20,501 nucleotides of DNA. It comes from Penium margaritaceum. Its lineage: Eukaryota; Streptophyta; Zygnematophyceae; Desmidiales; Peniaceae. Below the pieces are notes generated by a model. The model was not told the origin of the DNA. It saw only the letters and a list, made by a program, of their open reading frames with translations, and did not search any database. The stretch is from NCBI GenBank assembly GCA_023375785.1, contig SZWC01001618.1:201547-222047 (forward strand), in the 5' to 3' direction. Both the position numbers and the translations under genes were made by a program. Numbering within the stretch: position 1 is the stretch's first letter; the number at the start of each line of letters is the position of its first letter. Shown here in pieces: positions 1-9,766 of this stretch.

Positions 1-720
1 TAAGTGCGTGTAAGTGCGTGTAAGTGCGTGTACGTGCGTGTAAGTGTGTGTAAGTGCATGTACGTACGTATAAGTGCGTCTAAGTGTGTGTATGTTTGTG
101 CAGGTGCGTGTAAGTGCGTGTAAGTGCGTGTCAGTGCGTGTAAGTGTGTGTAAGTGCGTGTAAGTGCGTGTACGTACGTGTAAGTGTGTGTAAGTACGTG
201 TAAGTGCATGTAAGTGCGTGTAAGTGCGTACAAGTTTGTGTAAGCGCGTGTAAGTGCGTGAAAGTGCGTGCAAGTACGTGTAAGTACATGTAAGTACGTG
301 TAAGTGCGTGTAAGTGCGTGTAAATGCGTGGAAGTATGTGTAAGTGCGTGTAAGTGCATGTAGGTATGTGTAAGTGCGTGTAAGTGCATGAAATTTTGTG
401 TAGGTGCGTATCAGTACGTGTAAGTGCGTGTAAGTATGTATAAGTGCGTGCAAGTGCGTGTAAGTACGTGTAAGTGGATATAAGTTTGTGTAAGAGCGTG
501 TAAGTGCGTGTAAGTGCGTGTAAGTACGTGTAAGTGCTTGTAAATGTGTGTAAGATTGTGTAAGTGCGTGTAAGTATGTGTAAGTGCTTGTAAGTGTGTG
601 TAAGTGCGTATAAGTACCTATAAGTGCGTGTAAGTACATGTAAGTGCGTGCAAGTGTATAAGTGTGTGTAAGTGCGTGTTTGTGCGTGTAAGTGCGTGTA
701 AGTGTGGATAAGTGCCTGTA

Positions 721-765
721 AGTTTGTGTAAGTACGTGTAAGCATGTGTAAGTGCGAGTTCGTAC
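721..765 (+). repeat. Dispersed variant block, GCGAGTTCG family, copy 1
   Basis: An ordered run of variant monomers: AGTTTGTGTA, then AGTACGTGTA, then AGCATGTGTA, then AGTGCGAGTT followed by CGTAC. The core GCGAGTTCG is at 754-762. The same order, with a few substitutions, recurs near 1281-1326, 5611-5660, 7971-8019, 8501-8547, 8601-8647 and 14891-14936. Replacing TAAG by TTCG in one unit keeps the 10-bp register. Shared rare variants in the same order suggest descent from one ancestral segment rather than independent mutation. Confidence 0.7.
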
Positions 766-1280
766 ATGTAAGTGCGTGTAAGTGTGTGTAAGTGCGCGTA
801 AGTGCGTGTAAGTGCGTGTAAGTGTGTGTAAGTGTGTGTAAGTGCATGTAAGTGCATGTAAGTACGTGTATGTGCATGAAAGTGTAGGTAAGTGCGTGTA
901 AGTGCGTGTAAGTGCATGTAAATGCGTGTAAGTTTGTGTTTGTGTATGTGCGTGAAAGTGTGTGTAAGTGTGTGTAAGTTTGTGTAAGTACGTACAAGTG
1001 CGTGTTAATGCGTGTAAGTGCGTGTAAGTGCGTATATATGTATAAGTGCGTATAAGTACGTATAAGTGCGTGTAAGTGTGTGTAAGTACGTGTAAGTGCG
1101 TGTAAGTCTGTATAAGTGCGCGTACTTGCGTGTAAGTGCCTGTAAGTGTGCGTAAGTGCGTGTACGTTCATGTAGGTGCGTGTAAGTGCGTGTAAGTGTG
1201 TGTAAGTGTGTAAGTGCGTGTAAGTGCGTGTTAGTACGTGTAAGTATGTGTAAGTGCGTGTAAGTTTGTATAAGTGCATG

Positions 1281-1326
1281 TAATTTTGTGTAAGTGCGTG
1301 TAGGCATGTATAAGTACGACTTCGTG
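1281..1326 (+). repeat. Dispersed variant block, GCGAGTTCG family, copy 2 (diverged)
   Basis: Contains TAATTTTGTG, TAAGTGCGTG, TAGGCATGTA, then TAAGTACGAC followed by TTCGTG. This matches the order of copy 1 with the core altered to ACGACTTCG (1316-1324). It is the most diverged member of the family I recognise. Confidence 0.55.
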
Positions 1327-1877
1327 CGTGTAAGTGCGTGTAAGTGCGTGTAAGTACGTGTAAGTGCGTATAAGTTCATGTAAGTACGTGTAGTACGTAT
1401 AAGTGCGTATAAGTGCGTGTAAGTGCGTGTAAGTATGTGTAAGTGTGTGTAAGTGTGTGTAAGTGCGTGTAAGTGTGTGTAAGTACGTGTAAGTGTGTGT
1501 AATTGCGTGTAAGTGCATGTAAGTGCGTGTAAGTGCGTGTAAGTGCGTGTAAGTATGTGTAAGTGCGTATAAGTGTGTGTCAGTGCGTGTAAGTACGTGT
1601 AAGTGTGTGTAAGTGCGTGTAAGTGCGTGTAAGTACGTGTAAGTCCGTGTAAGTGCGTGTAAGTGTGTGTAAGTACGTGTAAGTGCGTGTAAGTGTGCGT
1701 AAGTGCGTATAAGTGCGTGTAGATTCGTATAAGTCTGTGTAAGTGTGTGTAAGTGTGTTTAAGTATGTGTAAGTGCGTATAAGTACGTGTAAGTGCCTGT
1801 AAGTGCGTGTAAGTGTGTGTAAGTATATGTAAGTTTGTATAAGTGTGTATAAGTTTGTGTAAGTGTGTGTAAGTGCA

Positions 1878-2065
1878 TGTAAGTGCGTATAAGTGTGTGT
1901 CAGCACGTGCAAGAGCATGTAAGTGTGTGTAAGTGTGTGTAAGTACAAGTAAGTCCGTGTAAGTACGTGTAAGTGCGTATAAGTGTGTGTCAGCACGTGC
2001 AAGAGCATGTAAGTGTGTGTAAGTGTGTGTAAGTACAAGTAAGTCCGTGTAAGTACGTGTAAGTG
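1878..2065 (+). repeat. 90-bp tandem duplication (about 2.1 copies)
   Basis: The distinctive monomers CAGCACGTGC and AAGAGCATGT occur at 1901-1920 and again at 1991-2010. AAGTACAAGT followed by AAGTCCGTGT follows both. The two copies look identical by eye over nine monomers. Identity is lost at 1877 upstream and after 2065 downstream. The palindrome GCACGTGC (E-box-like) occurs once per copy, but this is a chance product of repeat drift. Confidence 0.9.
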
Positions 2066-2225
2066 TGAGTAAATGCGTGTAAGTATGTGAAAGTGAGTAT
2101 AAGTGCGTGGAAGTGCGTGCAAGTGCGTAAACGTGCGTGTAAGTATGTGTAAGTTGGTGTAAGTGCTTGTAAGTACGTGTAAGTGCGTCTAAGTGTGTGT
2201 AAGTGTGTGTAAGTGAGTATAAGTA

Positions 2226-2234
2226 CGGTTTAAG
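2226..2234 (+). repeat. CGGTTTAAG register-shift motif (dispersed)
   Basis: The distance from the preceding TAAG to this TAAG is 11 bp instead of 10, so the repeat register moves by +1 here. The upstream GAGTATAAGTACGG and downstream TTCGTGTAAG resemble the sites near 5198, 9446, 9758 and 14423, which defines a subfamily with a TGAGTATAAG-like leader. Confidence 0.75.
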
Positions 2235-2836
2235 TTCGTGTAAGTGCGTGTAAGTGCGTATAAGTACGTGTAAGTGCGTGTAAGTGCGTATAAATGTGTG
2301 TAAGTGTGTGTAAGTGCGTGTAGGTGCGTGTAACTTTGTGTAAGTGTGTGTAAGTATGTGTAAGTACGTATAAGTACGTGTAAATGCGTGTAAGTGTGTG
2401 CAAGTACGTGCAAGTATGTACAATTGCGTGTAAGTACGTATAAGTGCGTGTAAGTGTGTGTAAGTGCGTGTAAGTGTGTGTAAGTACTCGTAAGCGCGTG
2501 TAAGTGCGTGTAAGTGTGTGTGAATGCATGTAAGTTTATGTAAGTATGTGTGAGTGCGTGTAAGTGCGTGTATGTGCATGTAAGTGCATGTAAGTGCGTG
2601 TAAGTGCGTGTAAGTACGTCTACGTATGTGTAAATGAGTGTATGTGCGTGTAAGTGCATTTAAGTGCATGTAGGTACGTGTAAGTACGTGTAAGTTTGTG
2701 TAGGTGGGTGTAAGTACGTGTAAGTGTGTGTAAGTATGTGTAAGTGCGTGTAAGTGCGTGTAAGTGCATGTCAGTGTGTGTAAGTACTTATAAGTGCGTG
2801 TACGTGAGTGTACGTATGTGTAAATGCGTGTAAGTT

Positions 2837-2837
2837 N
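2837..2837. other. Single undetermined base (N) in the assembly
   Basis: The only N in the window. The two flanking TAAG motifs are 9 bp apart including the N, so a base is probably missing there, consistent with a low-confidence consensus or polishing position inside a tandem repeat. Confidence 0.95.
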
Positions 2838-3121
2838 TGTAAGTGCGTGTAAGTGCGTGTAAGTACGTGTAAGTGCGTGTAAGTGCGTGTAAGTGCGTGT
2901 AAGTGTATGTAAGTGCGTGTAAGTGCTTGTCAGTACGTGTAAGTGCGTGTAAGTGTGTGTAAGTTCGTATAAGTACGTATTAGTGCATGTAAGTATGTGT
3001 AAGTATGTGTAAGTGCGTATAATTGCGTGTCAGTGCATGTAAGTGCGTGTAAGTGCGTGTATGTACATATAAGTGCATGTAAGTGCGTGTAAGTATGTGT
3101 AAGTATGTGTAAGTGTGTGTC

Positions 3122-3314
3122 AGTGCGTGTAAGTGTGTGTAAGTATGTGTAAGTGCGTATAAGTGTGTGTAAGTGCGTGTGAGTTCGTGTAAGTGCGTGT
3201 AAGTGTGTGTAAGTGCGTGTAAGTGTGTGTAAGTATGTGTAAGTGCGTATAAGTGTGTGTAAGTGCGTGTGAGTTCGTGTAAGTGCGTGTAAGTGTGTGT
3301 AAGTGCGTGTAAGT
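3122..3314 (+). repeat. 90-bp tandem duplication (about 2.1 copies)
   Basis: The rare monomer GAGTTCGTGT occurs at 3181 and 3271 in identical nine-monomer contexts. Identity starts at 3122 and ends at 3314, where AAGTATGTTT replaces AAGTGTGTGT. Confidence 0.9.
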
Positions 3315-3895
3315 ATGTTTAAGTGTGTGTACGTGCATGTACGTACGTGGAAGTGCGTGTAAGGGCGTGTAAGTGTGTGTAAGTTTGTGTAAGTGTGTGT
3401 AAGCTCGTGTTAGTGCGTATAAGTGCGTGTAAGTGCGGGTAAGTGCGTGTAAGTGCATGTAAATGCATGTAAGTACGTGTAAGTGCGTATAAGTACGTGT
3501 AAGTGCGTGTAAGTATGTATAAGTGCGTATAAGTACATGTAAGTGCGTGTAAGTGTATGTAAGTGTGTGAAAGTGCGTGTAAGTGCGTGTAGGTTTGTGT
3601 AACTTTGTGTAAGTACGTGTAAGTGCGTGTAAGTACATCTAAGTGTGTGTAAGTGCATGGAAGTGCGTGTAAGTGCGTGTAAGTGCGTGTAGGTGCGTGT
3701 AAGTGTGTATAAGTGCGTGTAAGTGCGTGTAAGTACGTGGAAGTGGGTGTAGGTGCGTGCAAGTGCGTATAAGTGTGTGTAAGTGCGTGAAAGTGCATGT
3801 AAGTGTGTCTAAGTACGTGTACGTGCGTGGAAGTGTATGTAAGTGTATGCAAGTGCGTGTAAATGCATGTAAGTGCGTATAAGTGCATATAAGTA

Positions 3896-3904
3896 CGGTT
3901 TAAG
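3896..3904 (+). repeat. CGGTTTAAG register-shift motif (dispersed)
   Basis: An 11-bp unit. It is preceded by GCATATAAGTA and followed by TACGTG, TAAGTTTGTA and TAAGTTCG. The downstream order (unit with ACGTG, then TTTGT, then TTCGT) is shared with the sites near 11350, 11621 and 13211. Confidence 0.75.
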
Positions 3905-4736
3905 TACGTGTAAGTTTGTATAAGTTCGTTTAAGTGCATGTAAGTGCGTGTAAGAGCGTGTAAGTATGTGTAAGTGCGTGTAAGTGCGTGTAGGTGCGTG
4001 TAAGTGCGTATAGGCGCGTGTTAGTGCGTGTAAGTGCGTGTAAGTGCGTGTCAGTACGTGTAAGTGCGTGTAAGTGTGTATAAGTGCGTGTAAGTGCGTG
4101 TAGGTGCGTGTAAGTGCGTATAGGCGCGTGTAAGTGCGTGTAAGTGCCTGTAAGTGTGTGTAAGTTTGTGTAAGTGTGTGTAAGCTCGTGTTAGTGCGTA
4201 TAAGTGCGTGTAAGTGCGTGTAGGTGCGTGTAAGTGCGTATAGGCGCGTGTTAGTGCGTGTAAGTGCGTGTAAGTGCCTGTAAGTGTGTGCAAGTTTGTG
4301 TAAGTACGTGTAAGTGCGTGTAAGTGCGTGTAAGTGTGTGTAAGTGCGTGTACGTGCGTATACGTATGTGTAAGTGCGTGTAAATTTATGTAAGTTTGTG
4401 TAAATACGTGTAAGTGTGTGTACGTGCGTGTACGTGCATGGAAGTGCATACAAGTGCGTGTAAGTGCGTGTAAGTGCGTGTAAGTGCGTATAAGTGCATG
4501 TAAGTGCGTGTAAGTACGTGTAAGTGTGTGTAAGTGCTTGTAAGTATGTGTAAGTGCGTGTAAGTACGTGTAAGTGCGTATACGTGTGTGAAAGTGCATG
4601 TAAGTGCATGTAAGTTCATATAAGTCCGTGTAAGTTCGTGTAAGTGCGTTTAAGTGCGTGTAAGTATGTGTAAGTACGTGTAAGTGTGTGTAAGTGTGTG
4701 TAAGTGCAAGTAAGTGTGTGTAAGTACGTGTAAGTG

Positions 4737-4745
4737 CGGTTTAAG
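4737..4745 (+). repeat. CGGTTTAAG register-shift motif, GTGGGT subfamily
   Basis: Followed by TGGGTCTCGTTTCG and then TTCGTGTAAATG. This is the same downstream order (GGGT, then TTTCG, then a TTCG or CTCG unit, then an AATG unit) as the 81-bp HOR and the sites near 10539, 12722, 14172, 14514 and 19288. Confidence 0.75.
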
Positions 4746-5197
4746 TGGGTCTCGTTTCGTTTAAGTTCGTGTAAATGTGTGTAAGTCAGTTTAAGTTGGT
4801 GTAAGTGCGTCTAAGTGCGTGTAAGTACGTATAAGTGCGTGTAAGGGCGTGTAAGTGCTTGTAAGCGCGTGTAAGAACGTGTAAGTGCGTGTAAGTGCGT
4901 GTAAGTTTGTGTAAGTGTGTGTAAGTGCGTGTAAGTATGTGTAAGTGCATGTAAGTACGTGTAAGTACGTGTAAGTGTGTGTAAGTATGTGTAAGTGTAT
5001 GTAAGTGTGTGTAAGTGCAAATAAGTGTGTGTAATTGCGTGTAAGTGCGTATAAGTGTGTGTAAGTATGTCTAAGTGCGTGTAAGTGCGTGTACGTGCGT
5101 GTACGTGCGTGTAAGTACGTGTACGTTTATTTAAGTGCGTGTAAGTGGGTGTAAGTGCGTCTAAGTGTGTAGAAGTGTGGGTAAATGAGTGTAAGTA

Positions 5198-5206
5198 TAG
5201 TTTAAG
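5198..5206 (+). repeat. TAGTTTAAG register-shift motif (variant)
   Basis: An 11-bp unit with core TAGTTTAAG, preceded by AAATGAGTGTAAG and followed by TTCGTGTAAG. It belongs with the TGAGTATAAG-led subfamily (2226, 14423). Confidence 0.65.
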
Positions 5207-5452
5207 TTCGTGTAAGTGCGTGTAAGTGCGTGTAAGTGCATGTAAGTGCATGAAAGTGCGTATAAGTGCATGTAAGTACGTGTAAGTGCATGTAAGTGCG
5301 TGCAAGTTCGTGTAAGTACATGTAGGTGCGTGTAAAAGTGTGTAAGTACACATAAGTTTGTGTAGGTGCGTATACGTACATGTAAGTGCGTGTAAGTATG
5401 TGTCAGTGCGTGTAAGTGCGTACAAGTGCGTGTAAGTAAGTGTAAGTGTATG

Positions 5453-5710
5453 TAAGTACGTGGAAGTACGTGTAAGTGCTTATAAGTACGTGTAAGTTCG
5501 TGTAAATGAATGTAAGTTCGTGTAAGTGCGTATCTGTGGGTGTAAGAGCGTGTAAGTGCGTGTAAGTGCGTATAAGTGTGTGTAAGTGCGTGTATGTTTG
5601 TGTAAGTATGTGTAAGTTTGTGTAAGTACGTGTAAGTATGTGTAAGTGCGAGTTCGTGTGTGTAAGTGTGTGTAAGTGCGTGTAAGTGCATGTATGTATG
5701 TATAAGTACG
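5453..5710 (+). repeat. Paralogous block, left copy (partner at 14770-14986)
   Basis: Ordered rare variants, a GCTTATAAG unit, TGTAAATGAATG, a GCGAGTTCG core (5648-5656) and TGTATGTATGTATAAG (5691-5706), recur in the same order at 14770-14986. The positional offset is 9316 in the first part and 9276 in the second, a difference of exactly four monomers, so the blocks are colinear with a 40-bp indel. Confidence 0.6.
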
Positions 5711-5740
5711 TGTAAGTTCGTGTAAGTGCGTGTAAGTGCG

Positions 5741-6220
5741 TGTAAGTGCGTGTAAGTGCATGTTAGTGCGTGTAAGTGCGTGTAAGTGCATGTTAGTGCG
5801 TGTAAGTGCGTGTAAGTGCATGTTAGTGCGTGTAAGTGCGTGTAAGTGCATGTTAGTGCGTGTAAGTGCGTGTAAGTGCATGTTAGTGCGTGTAAGTGCG
5901 TGTAAGTGCATGTTAGTGCGTGTAAGTGCGTGTAAGTGCATGTTAGTGCGTGTAAGTGCGTGTAAGTGCATGTTAGTGCGTGTAAGTGCGTGTAAGTGCA
6001 TGTTAGTGCGTGTAAGTGCGTGTAAGTGCATGTTAGTGCGTGTAAGTGCGTGTAAGTGCATGTTAGTGCGTGTAAGTGCGTGTAAGTGCATGTTAGTGCG
6101 TGTAAGTGCGTGTAAGTGCATGTTAGTGCGTGTAAGTGCGTGTAAGTGCATGTTAGTGCGTGTAAGTGCGTGTAAGTGCATGTTAGTGCGTGTAAGTGCG
6201 TGTAAGTGCATGTTAGTGCG
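5741..6220 (+). repeat. 30-bp higher-order repeat, 16 apparently perfect copies
   Basis: Each 30-bp unit is three monomers: TGTAAGTGCG, TGTAAGTGCA, TGTTAGTGCG. By eye all 16 copies are identical. The preceding unit (5731-5740) is one base from the third monomer. Because 30 is a multiple of 3 and one TAA per unit is changed to TTA, one + strand frame stays open throughout (5736-6245, a ten-residue repeat of the form MLVRVSACKC). That frame has no upstream context and is a consequence of the variant, not a gene. The perfect identity points to recent expansion. Confidence 0.95.
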
Positions 6221-6720
6221 TGTATGTGCATGTAAGTGCATGTAAGTGCGTGTAAGTGCGTATAAGTGCATGTAAGTACGTGTAAGTATGTGTAAGTGCG
6301 AGTAAGTGTGTGTAAGTGTGTGTACGTGCGTCTATGTGTGTCTAAGTACGTGTAAGTTCATGCAAGTGCGTGTAAGTGCGTGTAAGCTTGTGTAAGTGCG
6401 TGTAAGTGCGTGTAAGTGCGTATAAGTGCATGTACGTACGTGTAAGTGTGTGTAAGTGCGTGTAAGTGTAGTTTAAGTTTATGTAAGTGCGTGTAAGTTT
6501 GTGTAAGTGTGTGTAAGTGCATGTAAGTACGTGTAAGTATGTGTAAGTGCGTGTTAGTAGGTGTAAGTGCGTGTAAGTGCAAGTAAGTGCATGTAAAGTC
6601 GTGTAAGTGCGTGTAAGTGCATGTCAGTGTGTGTAAGTGCGTGTAGGTGCGTGTAATTTTGTGTAAGTGCATGTACGTGCGTGTTAGTGCGTGCAGGTGC
6701 ATGTACATACGTGTAAATGT
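6221..6720 (+). repeat. Divergent monomer background
   Basis: Substituted monomers following the 30-bp array. It includes a TAGTTTAAG register-shift motif at 6469-6477 followed by TTTATG. Nothing gene-like is present. Confidence 0.8.
6469..6477 (+). repeat. TAGTTTAAG register-shift motif (variant)
   Basis: An 11-bp unit, preceded by GTGTAAGTG and followed by TTTATGTAAG. The downstream context is less like the other members, so it may be a diverged or truncated copy. Confidence 0.55.
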
Positions 6721-6908
6721 GTGTAAGTATGTGTAAGTGTGTGTAAGTGTGTGTAAGTGCGTGTAAGTACGTCTAAGTGCGTGTAAGTTTGTGCAAGTGC
6801 GTGTAAGTGCGTGTAAGTATGTGTAAGTGTGTGTAAGTGTGTGTAAGTGCGTGTAAGTACGTCTAAGTGCGTGTAAGTTTGTGCAAGTGCGTGTAAGTGC
6901 GTGTAAGT
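6721..6908 (+). repeat. 90-bp tandem duplication (about 2.1 copies)
   Basis: Nine monomers starting GTGTAAGTAT and containing GTCTAAGTGC, GTGTAAGTTT and GTGCAAGTGC repeat exactly at +90. The copies diverge at 6909. Confidence 0.9.
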
Positions 6909-7293
6909 TTGTGTAAGGGTGTGTAAGTGCGTGTAAGTGTGTGTTAGTACATGTAAGTGCGTGTAAGTGCGTATAAGTTTGTGTAAGTGCGTGTTAGTGT
7001 GTGTACGTTCGTGTAAGTGCGTATACGTGCGTGTAAGTACGTGTAAGTGTGTGTAAGTGCGTGTAAGTTTGTGTAAGTGCGTGTAAGTACGTGTAAGTGT
7101 GTGTAAGTGCGTGTAAATGCGTGTAAGTGTGTGTAAATATGTGTAAGTGCGTGTAAGTTCCTGTAAGTGTGTGTTAGTGCTCGTAAGTACGTGTAAGTGC
7201 GTGTAAGTGCGTGTAAGTACGTGTAAGTTTGTGTAAGTATGTGTAAGTACGTGTAAGTACGTGTAAGTGCGTGTAAGTGCATGTAAGTACGTG
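6909..7293 (+). repeat. Divergent background with a short 50-bp repeat
   Basis: Substituted monomers. Within it, 7027-7116 is a 50-bp period present about 1.8 times (GTGTAAGTAC, GTGTAAGTGT, GTGTAAGTGC, GTGTAAGTTT, GTGTAAGTGC). Nothing else is visible. Confidence 0.75.
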
Positions 7294-7769
7294 TAAGTAC
7301 GTGTAAGTACGTGTAAGTGTGTATAAGTGCGTGTAAGTACGTATAAGTACGTGTAAGTACGTGTAAGTGTGTATAAGTGCGTGTAAGTACGTATAAGTAC
7401 GTGTAAGTACGTGTAAGTGTGTATAAGTGCGTGTAAGTACGTATAAGTACGTGTAAGTACGTGTAAGTGTGTATAAGTGCGTGTAAGTACGTATAAGTAC
7501 GTGTAAGTACGTGTAAGTGTGTATAAGTGCGTGTAAGTACGTATAAGTACGTGTAAGTACGTGTAAGTGTGTATAAGTGCGTGTAAGTACGTATAAGTAC
7601 GTGTAAGTACGTGTAAGTGTGTATAAGTGCGTGTAAGTACGTATAAGTACGTGTAAGTACGTGTAAGTGTGTATAAGTGCGTGTAAGTACGTATAAGTAC
7701 GTGTAAGTACGTGTAAGTGTGTATAAGTGCGTGTAAGTACGTATAAGTACGTGTAAGTACGTGTAAGTG
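7294..7769 (+). repeat. 50-bp higher-order repeat, about 9.5 copies
   Basis: The unit is GTGTAAGTGT, GTATAAGTGC, GTGTAAGTAC, GTATAAGTAC, GTGTAAGTAC. Nine full copies run from 7311 to 7760 and look identical by eye. The array ends where the first monomer becomes GTGTAAGTGC followed by ATGTAAGTGA. Four monomers of the array end plus the exit monomer recur at 7851-7899, 120 bp after their counterpart at 7731-7779, so part of the array edge was itself duplicated. Confidence 0.95.
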
Positions 7770-8456
7770 CATGTAAGTGAGTGTAAGTGCGTGTAAATGC
7801 GTGTACGTTCGTGTAAGTGTGTGTAAGTGCGTGTAAGTACTTGTAAGTGCGTGTAAGTACGTATAAGTACGTGTAAGTACGTGTAAGTGCATGTAAGTGC
7901 GTGTAAGTGCGTGAGTGCATGTAAGTGCTTGTTTGTACGTATAAGTGCGTGGAAGTGTGTGTAAATGCATGTAAGTTTGCGTAAGTGCGTGTAAGCATGT
8001 GTAAGTGCGAATTCGTGCGTGTAAGTGCGTGTAAGTGCGTGTAAGTGCATGTAAGTTCGTGTAAGCATGTGTAAGTATGTGTAAGTGTGTGTAAGCGTGT
8101 GTAAGTGTGTGTAAGTACGTGTAAGTGCGTGTAAGTACGTGTAAGTGCGTGTTAGTGCATGTAAGTTTGTGTAAGTGCGTGTAAGTGAGTGTAAGTGTGT
8201 GTAAGTATGTGTAAGTGCGTACAAGTGCGTGTCAGTGCGTGTAAGTGCGTGTAAGTGAGCGCATACATGTATAAGTATGTGAAAGTGCGTATAAGTGTGT
8301 ATAAGTGTGTGTAAGTGCGTGTAAGTGTGTGTAAGTGCGTGTATGTGCATTTAAGTGCGTGTAAGTGTGTGTAAATGTGTGTAAGTTTGTATAAGTGTGT
8401 GTAAGTGCGTGAAAGTGTGTGTATGTCTGTAAGTACGTATAAGTGCGTGTTAGTGT
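7770..8456 (+). repeat. Divergent monomer background
   Basis: Substituted monomers. It includes the echo of the 50-bp array edge (7851-7899), an indel near 7911-7921 (GTGAGTGCAT), and a GCGAGTTCG-family block at about 7971-8019 with core GCGAATTCG (8007-8015). An irregular GAGCGCATACATG stretch lies at 8257-8269. No gene-like signal. Confidence 0.75.
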
Positions 8457-8664
8457 GTGTAAGTATGTGTAAGTGCGTGTTAGTTCGTATAAGTGCATGT
8501 AAGTTTGTGTAAGTGCGTGTAGGCATATATAAGTGCGAGTTCGTGTGTGTAAGTGCGTGTAAGTATGTGTAAGTGCGTGTTAGTTCGTATAAGTGCATGT
8601 AAGTTTGTGTAAGTGCGTGTAGGCATATATAAGTGCGAGTTCGTGTGTGTAAGTGCGTGTAAGT
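8457..8664 (+). repeat. 100-bp tandem duplication (about 2.1 copies) of a GCGAGTTCG-family block
   Basis: TAGTTCGTAT, AAGTGCATGT, AAGTTTGTGT, AAGTGCGTGT, AGGCATATAT and AAGTGCGAGT followed by TCGTG occur at 8481-8545 and again at 8581-8645. The copies are identical by eye. Local duplication of a dispersed-family member shows that the family predates this expansion. Confidence 0.9.
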
Positions 8665-8859
8665 GTGTGTAAGTGCGTTTAAGTTAGTGTGAAAATATGT
8701 AAGTGCGTGTAAGTGCGTGTAAGTGCGTGTAAGTGCATGTAAATGCGTGTAAGTACGTCTAAGTGCGTGTAAGTATGTGTAAGTGCGTATACGTGTGTGC
8801 CCGTGCGTGTCAGTGCGTGTAAGTGCGTGTAAGTGTGTGTAAGTGCGTGTAAGTACGTG

Positions 8860-9068
8860 TAAGTGTGTGTAAGTGCGTGTAAGTACGTGTAAGTGCGTGT
8901 AAGTACGTGTAAGTGTGTGTAAGTACGTGTAAGTTTGTATAAGTGCGTATAAGTGTGTATAAGTGTGTGTAAGTGCGTGTAAGTACGTGTAAGTGCGTGT
9001 AAGTACGTGTAAGTGTGTGTAAGTACGTGTAAGTTTGTATAAGTGCGTATAAGTGTGTATAAGTGTGT
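8860..9068 (+). repeat. 100-bp tandem duplication (about 2.1 copies)
   Basis: AAGTTTGTAT, AAGTGCGTAT, AAGTGTGTAT occur at 8931 and 9031 in identical ten-monomer contexts. Confidence 0.9.
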
Positions 9069-9445
9069 TTAAGTATGTGTAAGTAGGTATAAGTGCGTGT
9101 AAGTGCATGTAAGTGCGTGTAAGTGTGTGTAAGTGCGTGTAAGTTTGTGTAAGTGCGTGTAAGTTCGTGTAAGTGTGTGTAAGTGCGTGTAAGTGCGTTC
9201 AAGTGCGTATAAGTGCGTGCAAGTGCGTGTAAGTGTGTGTGAGTAAGTGTAAGTACAAATAAGTACGTGTAAGTACGTGTAAGTGTGAGTACGTGCGTGT
9301 AAGTGCGTGAAAGTACGTGTAAGTGCATGGAAGTACGTGTAAGTGCATGTAAGTGCGTGTAAGTACGTGTAAGTTTGTGTAAGTGCGTGTAAGTGCGTGT
9401 AAGTACGTCTAAGTGTTTGTACGTCTGTGTAAGTGAGTATAAGTG

Positions 9446-9455
9446 CGGTTTTGAG
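9446..9455 (+). repeat. CGGTTTTGAG register-shift motif (degenerate)
   Basis: Preceded by GAGTATAAGTG, as at 2226, but with an extra T and TGAG in place of TAAG. The following register is displaced. Confidence 0.55.
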
Positions 9456-9757
9456 TTTGTGTAAGTGCGTGTAAGTGCGTGTAAGTGCGTGTAAGTGCGT
9501 GTAAGTGCGTTCAAGTGCGTGTAAGTGCGTGCAAGTTTGTGTAAGTATGTGTAAGTGTATGTAAGTACAAGTAAGTGCGTGTAAGTACGTGTAAGTGCGA
9601 GCAAGTGCGTGTAAGTACGTGAAAGTACGTGTAAGTACGTGGAAGTGCATGTAAGTATGTGTAGGTGCGTGTAAGTACGTGTAGGTTCGTATAACTGCGT
9701 GTAAGTGCGTGTAAGTGTGTCTAAGTGTGTGTAAGTCTGTGTAAGTGAATATAAGTG

Positions 9758-9766
9758 TGGTTTAAG
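9758..9766 (+). repeat. TGGTTTAAG register-shift motif
   Basis: Preceded by GAATATAAGTG and followed by TTAGTGTAAG. An 11-bp unit of the TGAGTATAAG-led subfamily. Confidence 0.65.

Larger units (their letters stand above)
1..1877 (+). repeat. Divergent 10-bp monomer background, left segment
   Basis: Heavily substituted monomers with no multi-copy higher-order period that I could find. It includes two members of the GCGAGTTCG-type dispersed family (about 721-765 and 1281-1326), a TATATATGTATAAG variant near 1032-1046, and short-unit indels at about 651-659 and 1202-1210 that move the register by -2. Long - strand open frames here are by-products of the repeat. No gene, RNA or regulatory element is recognisable. 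Confidence 0.85.
2066..3121 (+). repeat. Divergent monomer background with one ambiguous base
   Basis: Substituted 10-bp monomers with no clear higher-order period. It contains a CGGTTTAAG register-shift motif at 2226-2234 and one undetermined base (N) at 2837, where the unit is 9 bp. A TGTATGTACATATAAG variant is near 3058-3073. No gene or RNA signal is seen. Confidence 0.8.
3315..5740 (+). repeat. Divergent monomer background with partial longer-range duplications
   Basis: The longest stretch without a clean array. It has an imperfect recurring cassette, TAGGTGCGTG / TAAGTGCGTA / TAGGCGCGTG, at 3991, 4101 and 4221 (spacings 110 and 120). A 67-bp segment with AAGCTCGTGT next to TAGTGCGTAT at 3371-3437 recurs at about 4152-4218. 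Register-shift motifs lie at 3896, 4737 and 5198. A GCGAGTTCG-family block sits near 5611-5660. No gene, RNA or mobile element is visible; - strand open frames are repeat by-products. Confidence 0.8.

Noticed and set aside
1903-2000. E-box/G-box palindrome GCACGTGC in two copies
   Set aside because: It lies in a 90-bp duplication of drifted monomers and appears only because the unit was duplicated.
5736-6245. + strand ORF of 169 codons
   Set aside because: It consists only of the 30-bp HOR translated, with no unique sequence, no promoter and no conserved start context.
8007-8015. GCGAATTCG as a cloning-site (EcoRI) artefact
   Set aside because: It is one base from the related GCGAGTTCG cores and sits in natural repeat context, so simple substitution explains it.
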